Origin: Botryococcus braunii
Lineage: Eukaryota > Chlorophyta > Trebouxiophyceae
Reading direction: 5' to 3'
DNA: 64,000 nucleotides
Assembly (NCBI GenBank): GCA_002005505.1
Contig: KV908457.1
Location: 22,501-86,500, forward strand
Positions within the stretch are counted from its first letter, which is position 1. The number at the start of each line of letters is the position of its first letter. Both the position numbers and the translations under genes were made by a program. This document shows, in pieces, positions 1 through 40,177 of this stretch. Below the pieces are notes generated by a model. It saw nothing but the letters and a program-made list of their open reading frames with translations, did no database searches and had not been told where the DNA came from.

Positions 1-775
1 GGCAGCAGCGAAGAGACCACATGTATGCCTCTGTGGGGGGCAGAGCTGAGGTTTGCGAAAGAGGTTAGGGTTCAGTTGAAAGTTATTGGGGTGGAGTAGT
101 GAACAGTTGTAAATGAACTCTCAAAGCTATCTTTCATCATGTTGGGTCCCAAAAGAACTTCTATGGTGCATACCCTTGGGGCCCTTCTGCGGTTGCGGCC
201 TGAATTGCTAGACATCTATGTATAACTTCTTTTGTCCTGACAAGCGGGGATGATTTAGCACCAGACGGAGCAAGAGTCAGCCCTTCACCCAAAGATTTTG
301 CTGCCAGACTGTCACGCCCGCGGCTGCGAGCAACGAGCATGCGGTGAAGTGCAGCAGCAACACCGAAACTCAACCGACAAACAACAAAATGTCCCTCCAC
401 ATCTTGCTGGGCATTGCTGGTTTGGTTCAGAAGCCCTTGGAGTTGCTACAACCAGGTCAAGGCATCTGAATGCGAACCCCCAAGTGCTTCAACAAACAAA
501 TGATAGGAAGGCCATGATTGGGCGGATGCTGTTGCGCCAGCAAGACGGCATAGCAAGCCTGATTTATCCTGATCACCATGCGTGGGAGCCCCACCGGACA
601 CGACATACTGGAGATCTTCTTCCTTGTGTTGATCAGATAAGGAATAAGGTATATTTAACCTCTGAATCCTGTGGCATGCAAGGCTAGGTACAGATTTGAT
701 GCAACCGAAAAGGGAGGAAGAGGAGGACGAGACAAAGGGGGAGGTGGAGGAGAATCGCCAGAAAAGAAGAGAAAC

Positions 776-1351
<576 letters not shown>

Positions 1352-1529
1352 GTGTGTGATTGAAGTATGATTTCAAATCTGCCACTGCAAGTCTTCACTT
1401 CTTTCTCAAGCTGCAGAACTTGCCTCCAACTCTTGGCTTCGCCTGTCGGTGGGGCAATACAACATATGCGACAGTAATGGCACAAAGATTACAGGTTAGA
1501 TTATTTCTTCTTTGAAAGAAAATAAGGTT

Positions 1530-1577
1530 GCCATTTTTATGGTGGGCGGATAGGATAGGCTTTACTCTTTATTCTAA
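1530..1577 (-). repeat. dispersed 45-bp repeat, copy 1
   Basis: On the minus strand this reads AAAGAGTAAAGCCTATCCTA then TCCGCCCACCATAAA, a diverged copy of the element also at 14104, 41966, 58725 and 60165. Confidence 0.65.
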
Positions 1578-1885
1578 AAAAAGGTTATCCTTGTTGTTTG
1601 GCTTGAGGCTCGAGCTGAACGTCACTTTGAACGTATGAAGGTCCTTCATGGAAGGACTCAAACCAGGAGCCACGGTGCGTCACGCAGGGTTCAGCCGGAT
1701 GGAAATTCCAATGATTACTAATAGATAGGTACATGATATCCTGCACCTACTTCCGGACGCACGTCAGCAGCGTCGACCCTTGCTCGCATAAAGAACTTGC
1801 TCGTTCCAAACTTTTGGACCTCCCTTTATTCGTTCATAATCTATTATTAGTCGGGTGGAATTGCTGTTATTTTGACGTCAACGAG

Positions 1886-10395
<8,510 letters not shown>

Positions 10396-11130
10396 ATGCC
10401 TGCGATTTACGCTATGTACGTCATCAATAAGAGCGGCGGCCTCATATACAATAAGGTGAAAGACTTTCTTTCTGGGGATGCTGGATACGTCTTGGTGTTT
10501 GAGCATGCGTGTATATGGTTGTCAGTACCTGTTTTAAGTGGGGTACAAACGGTCGGTGGTGTTTGTTGAGGTACAGGAGTTCTTTCCAATGGCCAGTTTA
10601 AATACGAACGATACGCTGCGCCTTGCCAGCATCTGGTATTGAAATGTCGTTTGACCTGATGATAGTGTTAGCACTATCAATATTTTACCACCCCCCAGGG
10701 TTTGTGCTACGTATTAGAAGGGCTCTGTGACATACGTGTATGCTGACACAAAGCCCTTCTTACGCAGGCATTCTCTACATGCCATTGCCAGCCAACTCTC
10801 ACCCGTTCCCAATTGTACAGGGATAGAATTGCTGCAGGCGACCACTTTTGATTTGCATTGCTTTCAGACATTAACCGGCACAAAATTCCTAATGGTGGTC
10901 CAACCAGGAACTCCGGACATACCAGAGCTTTTAAGAGACACGTACGCCTTGAGTAGATAATGATTTTTAGTGCATGTACTCGCATGCTCTCAATTGAATA
11001 CACAAATGGACAGCATACACGTCACAGTCCATGCCTTCTGCTACTTTCCATGCTTGCTTCCTTTATACAATTGCATTCTTTTGAAACCGGCAGCACACCT
11101 TGAGAGCCCGCGTCTCTCTCTCTCCCTCTC

Positions 11131-11224
<94 letters not shown>

Positions 11225-11676
11225 CCCCCCCCCCGCCCCCCCCCTCCCTCTCTCTCTCTCGTCATCTTGGCAATGACTCCCCATTCAAATCTTATCTAAG
11301 GATCCTTGGATGAACCTGATAAGCAACATGCTGAAGCTAGTAGTAGGTAAGCTCGATTTGTTTTCGTTCATTGACTTTTAGAAGGGCTTTCTAGGAAGAA
11401 TGTGGGGGCCCTGTATCCAACAAAGGGCCGGTTTCCCCTATTTCAAACGTCACTGCAGAAGGGTATGATCTATGTAGCAGTAGGATTTGGATGTCTTCCC
11501 TGGAAGTCTTGCAACTTTGGGTGTGGGGGCGGTGCAGGGTATATGATTTATACGCCGACTATGTGTTGAAGAACCCATTTTACGAGGTAGAAATGCCTAT
11601 TCGTGTGGAGCTGTTCGACCAAAATCTCTTTCAGGTCATCACCGCTGTACATCGGCGTTTCGGCGTCGTTCAATGA
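10396..11676 (+). CDS. TRAPPC4: TRAPP complex subunit 4 (TRAPPC4/Trs23), 4 exons
   Basis: Exons are 10396-10455, 10577-10635, 10768-10941 and 11538-11676, giving 143 aa. The start reads [20 protein letters not shown], the typical N-terminal strand pair of a sybindin-like longin fold. It is followed by [45 protein letters not shown] and [20 protein letters not shown], all hallmarks of TRAPPC4. The length matches the short plant form (about 141 aa) and lacks the PDZ-like insert of the animal protein. TRAPPC4 is a core subunit of the TRAPP tethering complexes, which act as guanine nucleotide exchange factors for Rab GTPases in ER-Golgi and Golgi traffic. Phases are 0, 2, 2. The third junction adds one residue compared with plant and human proteins, so the exact border there may shift. 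Intron 3 holds a long CT array. Confidence 0.93.
11113..11260. repeat. CT microsatellite with C tract
   Basis: CT repeat ending in a C-rich tract, in TRAPPC4 intron 3. Confidence 0.95.
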
Positions 11677-13437
11677 CGTCGGCTACAACAAGAATGAGGC
11701 TGTCCGGCCTATGTGCTCTTCCCATGACTGTGTAAACGGTGGGGCTCCTGCAGTCTTGCCCCTGCAAGGTGGGACACTCCAGTATTGCTTTTGTTGCATA
11801 CACAATGAAACCACCCCAAGCCATTGTGGTACCAGTGTTGCGAAACTGGGCGTGACGGGGCTCCAGGGCACCCTGCAGGCCTGTCGCCTTGTACTTTTGC
11901 TTGTCATAGCGAGCGGGTCTGCACATTTGAAACATTGCTGCAGAGCAGCAGTTTTCACCCTTAGGAAGAGCAACCATATTGAAAGGGGGTCCGGAAGATT
12001 GGTCGTGCAGTGCACATGGCCAGCAGTGGCGTGTTAATTTTTATCCCCTGGTTGTCTGGGGGATGTACAATAATTTAAGTCTGGTTCAAACAGAACTCTT
12101 GAGTGGTGATCTGAAACGAGAGTAAGCAGGAAGATACGGCTGTTGATATGGTTTTTCCCACTGCAAAGAGATGGGAGGAGTCGTGAGGGAGACTCTTGAT
12201 TGTGTGAGGGAGAGGGAGCCTCTAGGACTGAGCGCCAGCACTGGTCAAATTTTGGAGCGACGAAACAGACAGGGTAACTGGTGAGACAGGGTAACTGGCC
12301 TGAATTTGACATTTTGCGTTGCTGGGGGTCATCTTGCGCCAAGGCGCTACTTCGTCCTGGTAGGGCAGCAGCATCATGCATGGAGGGATTGTTATTGCCA
12401 GCAAACGTAACTGGAACGTGGAGGCTGCTGGTGTGGGCCCATACATTGGAAACCCGTAGCGGTGTTATTTTTGCAACGTTAGGTGCTCGGAAAGGGCTAG
12501 ATTTATCTGACAAAATGAGGTGGGGCCTCCCGGCGGAGCAGCCCCTAGAATAGCTTATAGAAGCGGAGTGATGCTTCCTTATTATGTACAAGAAGCATTC
12601 TGAGTCAAGCAGATGAAGCGGGCTTCCATGTCACATGTACTGGTTGCTAAATGTCTCGTGTGCATAGGGAAGCCATATCTTCTGTTTGTCTCCCCCCCGG
12701 ACTCCAGATTCAATCCTTCTAGAAGTTCACCGCAGTAGGAGTACCGCAGTATACTGAGTACGCAGTAAAAGTACTGGCACAAAAAAAAAATTGTTGTTTG
12801 TTTTCCAAGAATTTTAAATATCAGATGAGACGCACCTTTACGTCGTAGAAGGCACTGCTGGCACTACTTGGTCGAAACTTGAGGAGTACCCCGGTTCCCA
12901 ATGGAGGCCAGCCTTGTAACATAGGTGGCAAGCCGCAGCCCCAGGCATTGGAGTGGGCACCAACAACCCCAAGTGCGGGTTTGCGACGTCTTCATCAATA
13001 CAACAAGGGTGCCTGTCAATTCCCTGTGGCGCACAGGTGCGTCCTTCATAAAAGTATTGGAAAGTTTTCGATGCCCTTGGGGGCCTGCACACACATGCCG
13101 TAACTCTCCTCCCGGAAGCAAGGGTCCAAAAAGCAGGCCCCAACCTTCAAAATCTGTCGGGCCGCATCTGTTATGGCTTCCACCCCTGTTGGTGGCTCCC
13201 TCCTCATGACTAATGACTGATCAGTGATGAGCCACAACGTACAACAATGAGAACGATGGTGGCCACAACTCACTCTAATTGCGATTTGCGGCACGCTTAA
13301 AGCCCTGTCTGGCACGACCTCGGTAAAGCTGTGCTCTCCTTGCACCGGCTTCCTGGCCAGCGATGTAAGATTTTGGTTTTTTGTTAAAACTTAATTTAAA
13401 AAACTGGGCTGGTCAGCGTGCCTGCGGGTGCGTGTCC

Positions 13438-13477
<40 letters not shown>

Positions 13478-13624
13478 GTGCGTGTGTATGCGTGCTGTGC
13501 GTGTGTGTGTGTGTGTGTGTGCGTGTGCATGCTGTGTGTGTGTGTGTGCGTGTGCGTGTGCGTGTGCGTGTGCGTGTTTGTGTTTGTGTTTGTGTGTGCG
13601 TGTGCGTGTGTGTGTGTGTGGGTG

Positions 13625-13668
<44 letters not shown>

Positions 13669-13698
13669 TACGTGCGTGCGTGTGTGCGTGCTGTGCTC

Positions 13699-13782
<84 letters not shown>

Positions 13783-13794
13783 GGGGGGGAGGGA

Positions 13795-13872
<78 letters not shown>
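13438..13872. repeat. compound TG then GA microsatellite
   Basis: TG array with GC-containing interruptions to 13773, short G-rich link, then pure GA to 13872. Confidence 0.95.
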
Positions 13873-13877
<5 letters not shown>

Positions 13878-14103
13878 TGCGTGCGCGCAGGGGTGAGGGT
13901 GTGTTTGTGTGTATAGAAGATGTGAGCGCGCGGGCGTGTGTGTGTTCCCCCCCCCCCCCCTCTCCGGGAGGTACTGCATGGCTGTACCCTCACTTCCCCA
14001 ACTTACTTTTAATCAATCCCAAATGCTTTCGCACCTACTCCCTGTCACGGCCCCCTCCCTGTCTCCCTTCCACTCCCTCCTGACCTGCATCCGCTCCTCT
14101 CCA

Positions 14104-14150
14104 TTTAAGATAAAGAGTGAAGCCTATCCTAACCGCATACCATAAATCCG
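14104..14150 (+). repeat. dispersed 45-bp repeat, copy 2
   Basis: Reads AAAGAGTGAAGCCTATCCTA then ACCGCATACCATAAATCC. It lies about 280 bases past the SLC17 stop codon. Confidence 0.75.
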
Positions 14151-14426
14151 TTATGCACTTAGGAGAGGCCTGCATCCCGCTCCTCTCCATTTCTCCTCAT
14201 GTCCTCCCTATTTACACCAATCAAATCAAAAAAACTCACGGCGTCCAGTTGGCCTCCATGCATCATGGTAGCTATCCCGTATAGGGGTCTCCACAACTCA
14301 CACCCGGGTTGCCGATTACTACGGACCGTAGGCTATGGTCGAGTCTCCAAAACTTACAGCAGGGTCTCCAGAAGGGCGTTCTTTCCTCCTCCTCCTCCTC
14401 CTCCTCCTCCTTCTTCATCTAAACTT

Positions 14427-22071
<7,645 letters not shown>

Positions 22072-22139
22072 CTGCCCCCCAGCCCCCTCACTCCTCTCGT
22101 CTGACTGGGCTCGAGTGAAGAGCATTTGATCACTTTGGT

Positions 22140-22450
22140 TTGGCAACTATTTATACCAGAATTGAAGGAAGGAAGGAACGAATGAATGTCAAGAACGGTT
22201 CACACAGGGAGGGTTGGCACAATCATGGGATTGACGCGTGTTGCCACAGGAATGAAAGCAATGAATGTTGCATTTCGCATCGAAAGACTTGGGACACGTA
22301 TCTGCAGCGGAGTGAAATGATTGAACATGACACCTTATTCACACCGAGAGGGTTGGGGCCAACTATGGTCTGACAACTATTCACACCGGAGGGGTTGAAA
22401 GCTGCTTGACTGAATGTCGGCGAAATCACGCGGGATACACACCGGAGGCT
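22140..22450. repeat. imperfect tandem repeats with CAACTATTCACACCGG
   Basis: Variants of ACTATTYACACCGGAGGGGTT recur at about 22145, 22337, 22376 and 22436, upstream of SLC17 exon 1. Confidence 0.6.
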
Positions 22451-22854
22451 TGATCTCCTTTCGCAGGAACTTCAGTACACGGCAGCAAGTAGATGTAGCA
22501 CCTCAAGAACTAAAAAGATTTCCAATGCATTTCACTCAGAGTCAGCAGCATTACTTCTCTCATCGGAAGAGTTGAAAAGAATGCTATTTTCAAATGCCAA
22601 GCCGTCCCGTGAAATTTTGTGTTGATGAAGGAGAGGAACTTGTTGAACCTCCCCAACCTCCCCCCCCCCCCCAAAAAAAATGCAGCTGTTAGACGGAGGA
22701 AGCCCCTCAGGACTGGAGGGGTTGGGCAAGATCTGTGGGCAAGACCTGTACAGCAAGTCCCCTATCTAGGACGGCCCCTCCTGCTTGAGGGATGGAGAGA
22801 TGGAAGGAATGTGGTAGGGTGGTATTGGCAAGGGAGAGGGAGAGGGAGACAAAC

Positions 22855-22858
<4 letters not shown>

Positions 22859-22936
<78 letters not shown>

Positions 22937-22958
22937 ACACACACCCACACCCACCCAT

Positions 22959-23006
<48 letters not shown>

Positions 23007-23010
23007 CGAG

Positions 23011-23052
<42 letters not shown>

Positions 23053-23104
23053 GGGGGGGAGGGAGGGAGTGGTAAGGGAGAGAGAAAAGGGGGAGTGACA
23101 GGGG

Positions 23105-23161
<57 letters not shown>

Positions 23162-23261
23162 TTTGTGTGTGGTGTGTGTGGTGTGTGTGTGTTTTTTTTT
23201 TTGAGAGAGAGAGAGAGAGAGAAGAGAGAGAAAGAGAAAAAAACACAAAAAAAAAAAAGAG

Positions 23262-23333
<72 letters not shown>

Positions 23334-23335
23334 GG
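22859..23335. repeat. compound CA, GA, GT and T/A-tract repeat block
   Basis: CA arrays, then GA arrays split by a GT stretch and short T and A homopolymers. Confidence 0.95.
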
Positions 23336-24847
23336 AGGCCCAAGTGGAGGATGGAGCAGGGTTGTGGAGGGTCCCAAATCTAGGAGGCAAAACCTCATGC
23401 TGGAAGTGAATCTATACCTGAAGCAGATTCATTTCTGTCAGCAGCGCCTGCTGCATGAGCAGAAGCAACCCTGCATTCCATCCCTCACTTTGAGCATTTA
23501 CAAGAGGCATGATCTGGGGGTTTGTATCCACCAAAAAGCAGACAACTCCTGCATTCTTTGCACAATGGCATTTACTCTTGTTGCAAGCAGAACTTTCTGC
23601 CCCTTCTGCAACCCCATACATCGTTATTTTGGTCACTAAGATGGTGCGCAAGAGTTTTTCATCTTGCCTTCATGTCCCGAGTCCTTCCTAGTTCAGCCTG
23701 TGCTAGCCAGAAATAAGTTTTATAAGAACAGACCACACAGATCAATAGCCCCGATGACATTCTCATCTCCGGGTCACGGGCGGCCTACCCCCCCTGTTGT
23801 TATGGCAAGCAACGACTAGCACTCTCGAGAAGCCAGCAAGTAGTTTTGGACGTAGTAAATCGAGATTTATAAGTCAAAGGCAGGTCATACATGCAAAAAT
23901 GACCGAAGTTGGGAGACGGCGAGGAGGATTGGGATTAAAGACGAGTACTATGACGGCCCAAATTTTCTATCAATTTCCGAGACCATACCAAAAACCACAG
24001 AAATACTAACACCATACCAAAACAATCACAAACAAAATACATTTTTGTCCTCTGAAACCTTGATAACGTTGAAAACGGACCTGGATCGGGCTTGTCTCCG
24101 TTGGATTGGCCGAACACAGAGGCCCAACCGCGCTGCAACTGTTCCGCTAAGTGCTTGGTATGCTAAAATTCTTATAGTTCGGGTTCGATTTTGCAAATTA
24201 AAAATCGCGCCAAGCTCTATGCGACCTAGCTTCGGGTCCGACCGAGTACCTATGCACGGCGATCTCAGCCACCTCACCGGACCACAATGGGCATTAGCAG
24301 TCCCCATCTTACCTTAGCCCATCAGATGTTATCTGTAAGGCTAACATTGCGTCTGCGCACACCGTCAGGAAGGATCCTGCACATATGTTGAGAGAATTCC
24401 CATACCATGACAGCAAAGGATCTGTCGAGACCCTGTACCGCCGATGTGATAGGTCTGTACCATTTCGGGGCTCCGAGTCGGGAGGGCAACTCCATGAATG
24501 AGATCTTGGGCATCTCTATACGCATATTGAAGGCAAAAGCGCAAGTATTTTATTTGAAAGCAATCGGCCAATCATTCTGGTGTATATTGAACAAGAAGAC
24601 CTTCCAAGAATACATCGCTAACGGATTACCGTGGGCCTTGACAACGGAGTCATAAGGCTTCCATAACTTCCCCAAACTTGTAAGCCTTTTTGGCAGGTGA
24701 AATGCGTGATTAACAGATACATACTGGTTCTCTACTGGGTTTGCATGAGGTTGAAGCAACAAGCAGGCAGGTGGAGGGAGTAGACGGCCGTTGTGTCGGA
24801 CGAGGCGGTACCTTGCAACACTGCGCCTTCTTGGCAGTGAATTGCGA

Positions 24848-30881
<6,034 letters not shown>

Positions 30882-30940
30882 TTGCCATCATCGCTCCTTG
30901 GAGCCTGGCCGCTTTCCCGGTGGTGTGAGAACCGAAATCA

Positions 30941-30971
<31 letters not shown>

Positions 30972-31408
30972 CTGAAAACCCTTGAAAACTTTAATGTGTA
31001 GGTGGCGATGGGGGGAGTTGCCTCGATTTGGTGTGGTCTTGATGTCCAAGTGTCTTGTATTATCGGCCATGTCCGTCGATCAGCCACTGGCCTGCTGCCA
31101 CATATGGCAGCAGTTATAAAGTCTCTGTGTGGAAGAAGGCGGGCGAGGCAGACGTGTTGAGATGGGACCATGGGGGGGAGGAGAGGGAGGGGGTCGGGAC
31201 GGGAGAGATGTTCTTGCGTGGGCTCGTAACAGATCGAGCAGTGGCTGGTTTTGCAAGACTTCACGAGTTTTGGGAGAGGATTCGAATACAGGACTGAAGC
31301 TCAGCCTAGGCTTTACGAGTGTTGGGAGGCTTTCGAACATAAGTCTGAACCCAAGCCTTAAGCTTGATGCGTGGCAGAGGGAGAGATGGACCACACTCTG
31401 TATTGCTG

Positions 31409-31545
31409 TATAGTTATGATTTGAAGTACCTCTGGTATACCATACCATACCATGCCTCTCGTATACTATACCATACATAACGAATGATAGTTAAGATTTG
31501 AACTACCTCTGGTATAGTTATGATTTGAAGTACCTCTGGTTGCTG
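31409..31545. repeat. tandem repeats with AGTTATGATTTGAAGTACCT
   Basis: Three copies of a 27-base unit, separated by CATAC-type short repeats (31435-31480). Confidence 0.85.
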
Positions 31546-31879
31546 CCTGTAAGGGGCACCTGCTCCGCCTTTGTGATTCCACTTGGCACGACAGACCTCA
31601 TTTTGAAGCGAGGCTGGAGGTTGAATTGGCTGCAGGTGTGATTCGCTGTTTCAGTCGTCCTTAAATTACTGCGGATGTACAGTGCTTGGAAGTCTGTATT
31701 GAAGTATGGAAGTACATCTTTTGTGTAAAATCACTACGTGACATGCAGTTTGCATGTGAGAAGGTTGATGCATGAGCCTTTACAACGTTCATTCTTTTCA
31801 GACAGTGGTTTAGCAGCAGATCTTTAGTTGAGTATGACAGTCGAGACGCCATACTAATTGAAATTTTTAAATTGAAATT

Positions 31880-32260
31880 TTGCAATCTGGATTGCTGGAA
31901 CGGGTCGTCCACCTAAAAGTTTACCCCAAGTCTACCAAAACAATTGTCCGTGCAGTACTATCTTGGATCACGATAACACTGCGTTTATGACTCCACATGT
32001 AAATCCACACCCAGAATTTGCAATCTGTCATGCTGAGGCGGGTCCAACTAAAATATCCATGCAAGAGCATCTTGGGCTGCAACGATTAGACGTTTGTAAG
32101 TCCACATTGAAAAGGTGCAATCTGGAATGCTGAGACGGGTCAACATCCTAAACGCTTACCCAGCTCCACCACTGGAACTGTCTGTGCTATATATCTTGGA
32201 TGGCAATGAGCACACGTTTATCAGTCCACACTACACGTTTATCAGTCCACGTATAACTCT
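31880..32260. repeat. satellite-like repeat, period about 90-140 bases
   Basis: Units begin TGCAATCTGGAATGCTGAGA or a variant at about 31879, 32020 and 32108, each followed by a TATCTTGGAT-like box and CGTTTATSASTCCACA. Confidence 0.75.
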
Positions 32261-33253
32261 GCATCGGAGAAGTGAAACCGCCCATGCATGTCAGCAGCTT
32301 CTACTGGCTGGGGAAATGCAATGCTTCATCTGCTGCACGCCAAAATATCTCGGAATGCAATGAATGAACGTTTCTACCAGGCCCGTAGCCCCTGGGATAT
32401 TACTTGATTTAGTCATCCTCTAGTGGCTGGACAGATATATATCACTTTTATGTATGATCCTGACGAGCAGCAAGGTGGCCCCAGGCATGGCATACGTCCA
32501 GCCAGGCTGTCATGAGCTGGCTGACCCGGGGCCGTGCATATTAAATGTACAATGTACATGTACAGGCATCACGGCTGAATCATGCGGAAAGGGGGGAACT
32601 CTAGTGCCCCATTTATAATACTTGTACCTTTCGTACCGGCTAGTCCGGGGCAGGAGGGCAATACGCAGAAACTCATGATGCTTCCCGACGGGAATCTCTG
32701 AGAAACCCAAGGGCGCTAATTTGCATGCCACACATGGCTCCCCATCAGCCACAATTTGGTGACGACTTGGGTGAACAGCCCTAAGAAGCGGCTGCAATGG
32801 AAACTAGGATAGTGTCCCGCGCATCCCCAAGGGACTCTACTGCTAGCTTTCCAGGTAGGACCCTGAGCCAAGAAGAGACTTGGCAGACGGAACTTGCCTA
32901 CCAATCTCTGTCACGTGGCAAAGGCCTACGTCTCGATTTCAAGACTCGGAACCATCGATGGTATCCCTCCTGGATAAACCAGCAACTACTCATTTGCTAC
33001 TCCTGTTGTAGCAATTGCTTGCGGCCGGGTCTCCAGGATGGACTTCATCAATCTCCCCCTCGAAACACGGGTCCAAACTTTCTCCACCCCAAACCCTGGA
33101 TGACCCGGCTGGCAGCATGCAGTCTCACACAAATGGACCAGTATGTTTGATCCAAAGCGGTACAGTGCTCGATAGTGCGATACAGAGATAATCGTCGACT
33201 ACGCGGGGTTTCCTCCGCATGTGCTGGCCCATGCACACTTTGACACTTTTTTT

Positions 33254-39389
<6,136 letters not shown>

Positions 39390-40177
39390 AAACAACGAAA
39401 TGTTGGAATTTCCTGCAGTTGACCCCGAGATCTACGAGATTCAGAAGTCCCGGGATCTGAACCCGAGAACGATGTTGGCGATCTCCGAAAGAAACAGGGG
39501 GACAACATCAAAAGGTGTGTTCGTTGCTGCAGTAATACTAGCAGTCATTGGATAGGTCACAGTCATAACAATGTCCAAAGGTCACTAAGTAGCCAACGAA
39601 TGCCAACGAAGAGCAGGAGTTCGAGACAACACAGTCGTAGCGTATGGCACATACCAGGATATCACGATGTAAGGTCAGTGACCACACATGGTCACAATGA
39701 GTACAGCATCAACATAAATGGTTGTCAGCCGTAAAGGAAATGGATATCCTCCAGATGTTCAACTCTGCTGGTGGCACATGTCGCAGATCGAACATAAAGC
39801 ATCAAGACCCCAGCGCCATCTAAATTCCAATGTTAACATCAATTTTGACTTTGGACAGGAAGAGACTTTAAAAGGGATGGAATTTTACGACCATGCGTGT
39901 ATTTTGAGGGCCTAGTGATTGCCCCCACTGCCCTAGATCGACTGTACAGTCATCGGTGGCTTCTTTCCCGTTGGCGAGTTGGTTGGGGCCCAGCCGCTGG
40001 GCGATCGTACAACCGCTTCTATCGGGCACACGATCGACGTTTCCCCCTTTAATCAGAAGAAGGCCTCGTCACCACACTTGATACATGTATTTTTGATAAG
40101 TAGATCATTGCTGATGTGCGTGTTCTTGTCTGTTTGGGTCCTTAGGTTGTAACACGGTCGGTTATAAGAGATTGCGA
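39390..40177. promoter_or_regulatory. probable shared promoter region of the divergent TDRD3-like and NOP9 genes
   Basis: About 790 bases separate the two start codons, and the genes run away from each other. The segment is free of microsatellites, unlike most of the window. No TATA box or named operator is assigned; the role is inferred from gene orientation only. Confidence 0.45.

Larger units (their letters stand above)
11677..14426. other. intergenic region between convergent TRAPPC4 and SLC17 genes
   Basis: Both neighbours end here, so it holds their 3' UTRs. A 185-codon open frame on the minus strand (12034-12591) and overlapping frames at 12838-13345 have no recognisable domain. A large TG then GA array occupies 13438-13872. 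One dispersed-repeat copy is at 14104-14150. Confidence 0.5.
22072..24847. other. region between the divergent SLC17 and PCID2 genes
   Basis: The missing 5' exon(s) of the SLC17 gene should be here. A minus-strand open segment at 23412-23651 ends at a possible donor, but its phase does not fit the first mapped exon. Imperfect tandem repeats fill 22140-22450 and a CA/GA complex fills 22859-23335. Nothing is recognised between 23700 and 24847. Confidence 0.45.
30882..33253. other. region between the 3' ends of PCID2 and the TDRD3-like gene
   Basis: The two genes converge here. Contents: a run of 27 T (30945-30971) 64 bases after the PCID2 stop, short tandem repeats at 31409-31545, and satellite-like repeats at 31880-32260. 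No coding match seen. Confidence 0.5.

Noticed and set aside
161..400. Minus-strand 79-codon frame as a transit-peptide exon of a gene to the left
   Set aside because: It depends on a non-ATG start and has no clear donor; nothing further can be seen at the window edge.
12034..12591. 185-codon minus-strand open frame
   Set aside because: No domain, no splice context, biased composition; probably chance.
12838..13345. Minus-strand frames such as ITDAARQILKVGACFLDP
   Set aside because: Protein-like in places but broken by frame changes and without a recognised family; not enough to call a gene or pseudogene.
23412..23651. Minus-strand open segment as the missing first exon of SLC17
   Set aside because: The donor phase (0) does not fit the first mapped exon, which needs one preceding base, and the sequence is not transit-peptide-like.
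30945..30971. T27 run as the poly(A) end of a retroposed copy on the minus strand
   Set aside because: No gene-like or SINE-like sequence and no target duplication is visible next to it.
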